Assembly (NCBI GenBank): GCA_029834535.1
Contig: JAQMWT010000314.1
Span: forward strand, 124,001 to 188,000
Length of the DNA: 64,000 nucleotides
From: Chrysophaeum taylorii
Lineage: Eukaryota; Sar; Pelagophyceae; Pelagomonadales; Pelagomonadaceae
Direction: 5' to 3'
The notes under the pieces are model-generated. The model worked only from the letters and a program-made list of their open reading frames with translations. It did not search any database and had not been told where the DNA came from. This document shows positions 57,036 through 64,000 of the stretch, in pieces (positions within the stretch are counted from its first letter, which is position 1; each line of letters opens with the position of its first letter). The position numbers and the translations under genes were made by a program.

Positions 57036-59183
57036 TTAGTCAGCGTACATCCAGGCCGTGTCCTCCCCAGGCTTTTTCGCGAGGAACTCGGCGACCCCCG
57101 GCAGGTGCATGTACTCCTCGGGCTCGGGCAAGGGAAACAGTCGGAAATGCTCCTCCTCCTCCTCCTCCGAATCCTCATCCTCCTCGTCATTTTGCTTTTT
57201 CTCGTCGTCATCGACACGCGAGGAGGTATTGTCGTCGACGTCCATGGGGTCGTCGACGACGCCCTTGTCGTCGTCATCCTTTGGAGATGTTGTTGGTCTT
57301 CCGCGGTAGCCGCGCTGCGCGGCTCTGACTGCGTCCTCGAGGTCGGCGAGACAGGCCTTGTACTTGGGCGCGAGCGCGGCGAGGGTGGCGCGGGGGATGC
57401 GCTTGCGGGTCGGCGCGAGGTCGTCGTCGATTTGGGCGCGGAGTCTGGAGAAAGCGCGGTCCTGACCGCGCTTGATGAGGGTGACGGCGTCGCCTTGTCT
57501 ACCCGCGCGCGCGGCGCGGCCCACGCGGTGGACGTAGGCCTGGACGCTCGAGGGCGCGTCGTAGTTTAGAACGAGGTCGACGCTCATGTCGATGCCGCGC
57601 GCGGCGGCGTCGGAGGCGACGAGGACCGTGTGGGCGTCGCGGCGACGACATGCCTCGATCGTCGCGTCCCGCTGGCGCGCCTTCATCGCCGACGAGAGCT
57701 CGAAGACGCCCTCGCCGCCGTCGTACCAGAGCCGGAGTAAACACGCGACGCGGAGCGCGGTGTCGACCGAGTTGGCGAAGACGAGGACGAGGCGACAGCT
57801 TCTGAACTCCTCGAGGGCAGCGATCAGAGCGAGGGGCTTGGTGGGCGCGTCGCACAGAATCGTGAACTCGCGAAGCGTCGCCGGCAAGGCCGTCGTATTC
57901 ACGGCCTCGTCGCCCCCGCGCACCGCGTCGTCTCGAACGTAAAAGTACTTTGGGTTCTCGAGCATGAACGTCGAGATTAATCTCGGATCGTCGCCGAGGG
58001 TCGCCGAGAACAAGAGCTTCTGCAGGCGCGCCTGGATCCTGGGGCATGGTTCCTCGAGGGAGCGGCGCGTGACTGGCGCGTAGATTCGTTCGAACATGGT
58101 CTCGAGCTTAAGCTCGCGCTCGGGGACGTCAGAGTCGTCGAAGCACGCCAGAATGGTCTTTCTCGCCCAGTCTTGGTAGGACTGCGCGAGGAGCCGGTCG
58201 GCCTCGTCGATGACGAGATACCGGACGTGCTGGAGCGTAAACCCGGGCGTCCTCTCGACGTGGTCCACGAGGCGTCCGGGCGTGCACACCAGCACGTCCG
58301 GGTGAGGCCGCTCGTCGCACACCGGGCAGGCTATCGACACCTCCTGATGCTTGAGGTGCTCGGGCTCGATGAATATGTTGTCCTCGGTGCCGCCCGCCGA
58401 TTCCGAAATTCGGATTCTCGGGAGCTCTGGGGGCATCTCGGGCCTAAACCTCTCCAACTCGACGCGCGCTTGCCTCGCGAGCTCGCGAGAGGGCACGACC
58501 ACGACGGCTCTCAACGACCGGAACGTGCGGCGAACGAGCGCCTGGTGAATCGCGAGGGCGTAAATCAGCGTCTTCCCCGACCCCGTGGGAGCCGCGACGC
58601 ACAGGTCCCGGAATACCCCCTTGGGCTGCTCCTGCGGGGCGTTGGCGTCGTACAACGCGTACGGCAGCACTCCGCGTTGGATCGGAAAGAACCGGTCTAT
58701 GCCCTCGCGCTCGAGGGTTGCGAGTAACCTCGGATCCAGCAGCTCCCGTATGTACTGCTCCTGTTCGGCCTCCGACGCCGTTTCGACGGCCTCGGGCGTG
58801 CCGGGGAAGGGCGTACCCTCGGCTTCGAACGCGGCCGCGACCGCCTCCGCGGCTTTCCCGCGATCTTCGATCTCGGCGGCGCGCCGTTCGAGCTCCTTGA
58901 CCTTTGCGACGAGTTCGGCTTCGGTCGGGGGCTCGTCGTCTTCCTCGAACAACTCCTCGTACGCATTCAACAGCCCGGCCTTCTCAAGCCTTCTCCGTGC
59001 CCGCTCCTTGAGCTTGGCCAACAGATTCTTCCAAAATGCCAACTCCTTCTCCTCGTCGCTCTTTCCCTCCGACGACTCCTTCTTCTCCTCCTTCTCCTCC
59101 TCCTCCGAGCTGCTGCTGCTGCTTTCCATCTCCGACGCGGGTCGCTTGTCCCGCCGGCGCCGCCGCCGCCGCTTGTTCACCAT
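57036..59183 (-). CDS. DDX51/Dbp6-like DEAD-box RNA helicase
   Basis: 715 residues. A basic then acidic N-terminal extension (RRRRRRR, SSSSSSEEEEKEE) is followed by the helicase core: FFPIQ (165-169), motif I AAPTGSGKT (197-205), Ia PSRELARQ (231-238), TPGR (301-304), II DEAD (326-329), III SAT (393-395), V ARGID (528-532) and VI HRVGRAARAG (552-561). The FFPIQRGVLPY entry and the insert with a C-x2-C pair (CPVCDERPHPDVLVCTPGR) fit the DDX51/Dbp6 branch rather than eIF4A. Family members act in early 60S ribosome assembly in the nucleolus. The C-terminal tail is acidic. Subfamily assignment is moderate; the DEAD-box call is firm. Starts 24 bases from the divergent ankyrin gene. Confidence 0.88.
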   Translation of the reverse strand: MVNKRRRRRRRDKRPASEMESSSSSSEEEEKEEKKESSEGKSDEEKELAFWKNLLAKLKERARRRLEKAGLLNAYEELFEEDDEPPTEAELVAKVKELERRAAEIEDRGKAAEAVAAAFEAEGTPFPGTPEAVETASEAEQEQYIRELLDPRLLATLEREGIDRFFPIQRGVLPYALYDANAPQEQPKGVFRDLCVAAPTGSGKTLIYALAIHQALVRRTFRSLRAVVVVPSRELARQARVELERFRPEMPPELPRIRISESAGGTEDNIFIEPEHLKHQEVSIACPVCDERPHPDVLVCTPGRLVDHVERTPGFTLQHVRYLVIDEADRLLAQSYQDWARKTILACFDDSDVPERELKLETMFERIYAPVTRRSLEEPCPRIQARLQKLLFSATLGDDPRLISTFMLENPKYFYVRDDAVRGGDEAVNTTALPATLREFTILCDAPTKPLALIAALEEFRSCRLVLVFANSVDTALRVACLLRLWYDGGEGVFELSSAMKARQRDATIEACRRRDAHTVLVASDAAARGIDMSVDLVLNYDAPSSVQAYVHRVGRAARAGRQGDAVTLIKRGQDRAFSRLRAQIDDDLAPTRKRIPRATLAALAPKYKACLADLEDAVRAAQRGYRGRPTTSPKDDDDKGVVDDPMDVDDNTSSRVDDDEKKQNDEEDEDSEEEEEEHFRLFPLPEPEEYMHLPGVAEFLAKKPGEDTAWMYAD

Positions 59184-59207
59184 TCTGATGTTGTAGGGTA
59201 AGTCTTA

Positions 59208-60365
59208 ATGAGAAGGATAATAGCGCCGAAGGCCATGATGTGCCTAGTTGCAGCCACTGCCGCCGCCGCCGCCGCCGAGGAGCTCTGGGTGTTTCCCCCG
59301 GTCACGCTGTCCCAGCCGTCCGGCGACCCGCAAGACTTTGGCGCGACGATAGTCGTCGACGTCGAGACTAGTTCTGGGGCGGGCGCGCTTGCCCCCCTCG
59401 TCCCTTTTGAGGCCGCGGGCTGTATCGACACCAAGGAAGCTATCCAGAAGTACGGGTGCGCCGCTCACGTCGAGGATGCCTTTGCCGTGTGTGCGATGCT
59501 CGAGACGTGCGTCGCGGTCCAGTGTCTGCCCACGGACACGTTCGAACTCTCGGACCAATCGGATCGCGCGGCCCGGCTTCGCGAAGCCGCAGACCGCGGA
59601 GACGCCGAGAACGTCGCGCGCGAGCTCCGGCGCGACCCGTCAATGGTTGATGGCGCCGACAACCGGGGCCGCACGCCCCTAATGCTCGCCGCGCGCGCGG
59701 GATCGATAGAGGCCGTCGCGGAACTCGTCGCGTTTGGCGCGAAAGTTCTCGCGGCTGACACCCAGGGCCTCACGGCGCGCGACCTGGCCCACGCGCCCCC
59801 TCATTTGGCGCCGGCGGTCGTGCGCGACGCGACGCGCCACGAGATCGCGGCGCTCCTGGACGCGGCGGCGTCGCGAGAATCGATCGCGACGACGCGCCTC
59901 GACGACGGACGCGTCGACGACGCCGCGCCGATGCTCGTCCGCCGCGCCCTCGCACGCGACGCCATCGCGCGCTTCAAAGCGTCCAAGAACGCCGCGCAGC
60001 TCGAGGCGGCCGTTCGCGGCCCGCTCTGCCTCTTCGCGAGCGATACGCGAGATGGAGATCACTTCCAATGCGACGGCAACGCCACCCTCGACGTCTACGC
60101 CCCCCGCCGCCGCTGCACGCGCCACGTGATGCGCCCTGCGCGCATCGCGGACGCCCTCGACCTCCGCACCCTCCCCGCGCCCGCTGTCCGCGCGATCACG
60201 AACGCGCGCCGCGAACATCGTGCGGTCTTTGTCTACGACGACGCCGAGACGTGGCGACTCCCCGACGTAGCCAACGGACGAGCATACGACGCCGCCTCAA
60301 ACCGCCGCCGACGCGTCTCCATCGTCGACGGCGCAGCGACAGCAATCCTCGGGCCGCGACGCTAG
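59208..60365 (+). CDS. Secreted or membrane-lumen ankyrin-repeat protein
   Basis: 385 residues from ATG 59208. The second and third Met (MMCLVAATAAAAAAEE, from 59235) give a better signal peptide and may be the true start. A Cys-containing segment (GCIDTKEAIQKYGCAAHVED, CAMLETCVAVQC) is followed by ankyrin units: LREAADRGDAENVARELRRD, then NRGRTPLMLAARAGSIEAVA, then TQGLTARDLA. The C-terminal half has further Cys and a basic end and no recognised fold. Ankyrin repeats bind partners; a signal peptide with ankyrins is uncommon, so the location is uncertain. Confidence 0.65.
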   Translation: MRRIIAPKAMMCLVAATAAAAAAEELWVFPPVTLSQPSGDPQDFGATIVVDVETSSGAGALAPLVPFEAAGCIDTKEAIQKYGCAAHVEDAFAVCAMLETCVAVQCLPTDTFELSDQSDRAARLREAADRGDAENVARELRRDPSMVDGADNRGRTPLMLAARAGSIEAVAELVAFGAKVLAADTQGLTARDLAHAPPHLAPAVVRDATRHEIAALLDAAASRESIATTRLDDGRVDDAAPMLVRRALARDAIARFKASKNAAQLEAAVRGPLCLFASDTRDGDHFQCDGNATLDVYAPRRRCTRHVMRPARIADALDLRTLPAPAVRAITNARREHRAVFVYDDAETWRLPDVANGRAYDAASNRRRRVSIVDGAATAILGPRR

Positions 60366-63014
60366 CTCGGCTCGTGATGATCACCAGCAATACCAACCAA
60401 CCAATCAATCAATCGCGCGAAGGACGTCGCCAACATTATGGACCCGAGGGAAGGCGCGCGCTTTTGGACCGACCGACCGACCGACCGACCGACCGACCGT
60501 GGTTATAAGCCGGCAAGTTGGAGAATGATGTTCATCGAAAGAAGAAGAAGAAGAAGAACAAGAAGAAGAACGGTGGCGCCTGAAGAACGGCGGTGTGCGA
60601 TCGATCATAGCCGTGATTGTGATAAACGCTCGGGGCGGCGCATCCCTGATCGGGGCCGATCGCGATTGACCTGGTCAATTACCTAATCAGCCCATTGGTG
60701 ATTTGACTTGATTGATCACGGGCGCATTCTTTTTTTTTTTACGCGAGATAATAATGCCAGATGCAGCCAGCAAAGCAGAACGATACATAAACGAACGATG
60801 CAGTGGCGGAGGAGGCAAAACACGCCGAGAAGATCCAGGTGTTGTGTTCGAGCGACGCGGACTGACGAAAACCATAATATCACTTCTACGAAAAGACGTC
60901 CAAGCCAAGTGTATGGATATCATGTAAGACAACGCGCGCTTCCTCGTTCGTTCTTTCGCTCATTGTATAGTTGACGGGTCAGTATATCCTTGTTCAATTG
61001 GAATTCCACCACGTCTTTCCCGTTCCAGCGCATGAATGGCGAGACCTGCGATAGTGGTGGCCAACCAGCACGGTGGATGGCTGCCACTTCCGTCTCGCAG
61101 GGAGCGGGCAGAGAAGTGGAGACAAAAAGGCTCCAAATCGTCACCGTGCTCGTTTAAAAAGTCATTCGCGTCGTATTCTCGTTCGACTCAAGAGTTGCGC
61201 TGCCGGCTTCGAGAGAAAGGCCAACCGCCGCCGTCGTCTTACGAGACGAAAACCTATTCCTTACGAGACAAGACTCAGCCAACGCGGAGTTTCGTTTGGA
61301 CATCAGCTTTGGAGTTATTAGCCGCCTCGAACTCACCAGGCAACGCGTAACTGCCGACGTTGTTTCTAACTCTCACAAAACTTCAGCGCTCGAGCCGACG
61401 GACAAGTCGTCTTTCTCGTAGAGCTGGTCCCGCTTAAGATTCGCTTCTTCGAGACCGACCGCTTGTCATCAGGCTTGTCCTTACGCTGCTCGGCATTGCT
61501 CGCGCGGCGTCGCGCGTCGAGATGCCGGCAACGTTTCGTCGCATCATCTCCGGGCACCGCCAGGCGACAGCTCTTCGGGGCGCGAAGATCTCGTTTTTCA
61601 GCCCGCGCTTGCCAGCTTTGATCTGCTGATAGATATCATTGAGGTGCACAGTCAAAGAGAAGGCAGCGTTTGCTGCAGAGTTGGCTTTGCTGCTGCCGAT
61701 CGGTGTCGTCCGTAATGATATTGGTATTTTGTCAAGAATGATGGGCGTGATTTTTTCCCAATGTTTTTCGAGTGGGCGTCGATTTGCTTCTTGAGGGCTT
61801 TCGTTGTCGTGTGCTCTCGGTTTTGCGGGCGCAATGAGCATTTCGCGCCGCTTTTGCCAGCTACGCGTCGTAATCAGGCGCGATCGTAACGCGGCGTCAA
61901 CAACACCGCTTCTCGTGCGCTCTCGTCGAATCTGGAAAATCGGCAGGGCGTTGATCGATTTGGATTTCGTCGCTGATGCGTGGCGTTTTTGTGCGATTCG
62001 CGTCGTCGTTATTTTCGCGGTGCTTTCGCTCGCGGCGGTTCGCGGGTCGATCTCTCGGCGGAGGAAGTAGTCAGTCACTCCGATAGGCGGTGACCGCAGC
62101 GACGACGCTATGTTGTTGGGGATAGCGCGGGCGTAGTCCCGCAGGGTCGCCAAACTCGTCCTCCTAGAGTGCCTGCCTCATCGAGCACATCCTCAAGAAC
62201 TCAAGCTCGGCGTGGCCGGCTCGCGCGCGTCTGGAACAGTCCTTTATTCCCACAGGCTAACCTTCCTTGCCGAAGAAGTTTGGTAGTGGCTGTTTCTAGT
62301 TTGAAACGGAAAGTGTGTGTGTTTTTTGTGAGTTTTCCCGTAGCCAGCTTGCGACGACAAAATAAAATCGGAGATTCGACTTTGGACCGCAATCTTCTGA
62401 TGAGTCGCATGATGAGTCACGACGACGTCGCCCATCGCGGGCGCCGTCGCCTCGGCACAACAATCGCCGCTATCCACGAGACCGGACGCGATTCCTCGCA
62501 ATCCCACCACATGACCCTCCCTCATGTCTTCGTCCCAGCCCTGCCGAATCCACGGCCGAACACGACCACGCCGCGCAACACATATGGCTTAGGCATTATT
62601 GTTCAAATTGGTGATCTTAAAATTTTCTCTTCTCCAGAGTTGACCATGCTGCGACCCGCGTCTTCTTCTTCTTCTTCTTCTTCTTCTTCTTCTTCCGGTC
62701 GTCGAACGATTGTGAAAGTACTGCGTTGTTGCATATATTCTGTGTCGAAGCGCCGCCCTTTCTTGTCTTGTGTTCTCTCTCTCTTGCGATTTGATTTTGA
62801 CACGATAAAAAAATAGCGCTCAGCCACCAAAAAAAGGTCGATCGACGCACCCTTACATTAGAAAGATAGATCGATTGAGAAAAAACAACAACAACAACAA
62901 CTAGACAAGGACGACGACAGAGCCACTCGGCCGGCCTCTATTATGCCAGAGATTGGTGGTAGTGGTGGTCATCGTTTAGTGTGGTGGATGGGCGCATGAA
63001 GAATGAAGGGCGTG
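60366..63014. other. Gene-poor stretch with microsatellites
   Basis: About 2.6 kb without a recognised gene. Simple repeats: (ACCG)n at 60470-60499, (GAA)n at 60540-60570, (TTC)n at 62661-62696 and (AAC)n at 62885-62902. Open frames exist, the longest being 61434-62153 on the minus strand, 239 codons, containing LEKHWEKITPIILDKIPISL. Composition and motifs do not identify any as real genes. Confidence 0.5.
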
Positions 63015-64000
63015 TCAAAAAAAGTCGTCCGGGGGTGCCTCGTCGAGCCCGAGGAAGCGCGCGAAGGAGATGTCGTCGAGTTTGTGGAACATGTCCTGGA
63101 AGACAGCGGTGTGCCAGCGCCCTTCCGAGGAATAGTTCAAGACGCGGAGTCTCGCAGCCTGGATGGTGTGGTGCCTAAAGCCGGATTTGAGCTGGTATTT
63201 GTCGTCGCAATAGCGGAGTTGGGGACAGCGAGCTCGCCACTTGGAGCAGGGAAAGTAAAACAAGTGCGAGAAATTTTGGAGAACAGTGGAGGCGTTGTCC
63301 GATCGGATGTCCTTGTAGGTCAAGTTCAAGTAGAGCTCGTTCTTGTAGTCAAAGCAGTTGGCGCGAAGGCCCATTTCGAGCAGCGTATGCCAGAGACTGT
63401 ACTGGTCCTTGAAACCGCAGCGATTAGCGAGCCACGTGGCCAGAAAGAGGATCGCCGAGGTGGCGCGCCTCGCATAAAACATAAAGCCCTTGACGCGCCA
63501 CCACATGTCGGTCTCCGCGCGAGCGAAGAGTAAGTCCACGGCCTCGTCTCTGTGTATGTCTACTATGCGCTGATTCTCGGTCGCGTTCGGGACGACGTCG
63601 AGGTCGAGGTAAAAAATGCCGCCCGCGTGCGGGAGGACCGACAGGGCCGCGAGCATCTTGGTGTGGTGGTTCGAGTTCATCGTTGCGGCGCGTTCCTGGC
63701 CGTCGTACCACGAGCGCGAGCCGCCGCCGAATCGTTTCTCAAAATCAGACGTCGATGCGACTTCGCGCTCCCGCGACGACAAACACAGCCGGTTGTTCGT
63801 CGTCGCCAAATGAGGCGGGAGCTGGCCGATCCGTATCGCGACCGGCATCCCCGCCTGCCGCGCCCACAACATCTTGTGCACGAAGTACGGCCACAGCCGG
63901 AACAAATACTGGAAAGAGTTCGCGACCATCACGACCGTCGGCTTGGACGGCTCCGACCCGCGGACGCACACCACCCACGGTGGGACTCCCGCCGGCCAGC
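63015..64000 (-). CDS. GT-A-type glycosyltransferase, 5' end outside window
   Basis: The minus frame is open through the window end, so the N-terminus is missing; the visible part is about 328 residues, with stop at 63015-63017. It has a Rossmann-like start (TVVMVANSFQYLFRLWPYF), then NHHTKMLAALSVLPHAGGIF leading to the DXD motif YLDLDVV, which binds the metal and nucleotide-sugar in GT-A enzymes. Conserved-looking later parts are ETDMWWRVKGFMFYAR, CGFKDQYSLWHTLLEMG and HHTIQAARLRVLNYSSEGRW. The overall pattern recalls GT34-like or nucleotide-diphospho-sugar transferase folds. Donor and acceptor are unknown. Confidence 0.7.
   Translation of the reverse strand, partial: WPAGVPPWVVCVRGSEPSKPTVVMVANSFQYLFRLWPYFVHKMLWARQAGMPVAIRIGQLPPHLATTNNRLCLSSREREVASTSDFEKRFGGGSRSWYDGQERAATMNSNHHTKMLAALSVLPHAGGIFYLDLDVVPNATENQRIVDIHRDEAVDLLFARAETDMWWRVKGFMFYARRATSAILFLATWLANRCGFKDQYSLWHTLLEMGLRANCFDYKNELYLNLTYKDIRSDNASTVLQNFSHLFYFPCSKWRARCPQLRYCDDKYQLKSGFRHHTIQAARLRVLNYSSEGRWHTAVFQDMFHKLDDISFARFLGLDEAPPDDFF

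Noticed and set aside
61434-62153. 239-codon minus-strand open frame as a gene
   Set aside because: No recognised motif, unlike host codon use, and no supporting neighbours. It is mentioned only in the intergenic entry.

Overview
The window is a nuclear-type eukaryotic segment. At its two ends it is extremely gene-dense, intron-poor and GC-rich; the middle is a thick nest of mobile elements. The host genes include a centriole cartwheel protein (SAS-6), a ribosome-maturation GTPase (EFL1), a DDX51/Dbp6-like DEAD-box helicase, an exostosin-type glycosyltransferase and a secreted GH45-like cellulase. They are single-exon, rich in Arg/Ala/Asp-Glu low-complexity stretches, and separated by only tens of bases. 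This suggests a compact unicellular protist that builds centrioles or flagella, possibly a stramenopile or haptophyte microalga of pelagophyte type. The lineage cannot be fixed from sequence alone.

Layout. 1-4.4 kb: four unrecognised host genes, the first cut by the window edge. 4.5-7.1 kb: a decayed non-LTR retrotransposon (LINE) on the minus strand. 7.2-9.0 kb: a SINE fragment, a perfect palindrome and a gene remnant. 9.4-11.2 kb: SAS-6. 11.3-18.5 kb: two internally deleted Helitrons, a BED-type transposase relic, a SINE with target-site duplication, inverted repeats and otherwise gene-free DNA. 18.6-21.5 kb: a decayed AT-richer gag-protease element. 21.5-24.9 kb: a Ty3/gypsy fragment with a protease and a C5-cytosine DNA methyltransferase. 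24.9-36.65 kb: a nearly complete Ty1/copia element on the minus strand. Its 1855-codon pol also contains a C5-methyltransferase-like domain, followed by a possible 2-oxoglutarate/Fe(II) dioxygenase-like segment. A SINE interrupts the RT/RNase H region of this element and a Helitron interrupts its 5' LTR. 36.9-38.1 kb: GH45. 38.76-41.30 kb: a hAT transposon with an 8-bp target duplication. 42.7-49.2 kb: a second truncated copia fused to a second truncated gypsy. 49.2-51.6 kb: more element debris. 51.8-60.4 kb: six tightly packed host genes. 60.4-63.0 kb: gene-poor DNA with microsatellites. 63.0-64.0 kb: a glycosyltransferase cut by the window end.

The most notable content is DNA-methylation machinery inside retrotransposons. 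Two LTR superfamilies, gypsy and copia, each carry a cytosine-methyltransferase domain in different positions of their polyproteins, within 7 kb of each other. Comparing the copies within the window fixes insertion boundaries for the SINE (15-bp and 13-bp target duplications), the Helitron (no target duplication) and the hAT (8-bp duplication, 18-bp inverted ends). These give a relative order of insertion: gypsy sequence, then copia, then SINE and Helitron inside copia.

Limits: everything was read by eye. Family calls rest on motifs, frameshifted regions are described approximately, and unrecognised genes are stated as such.
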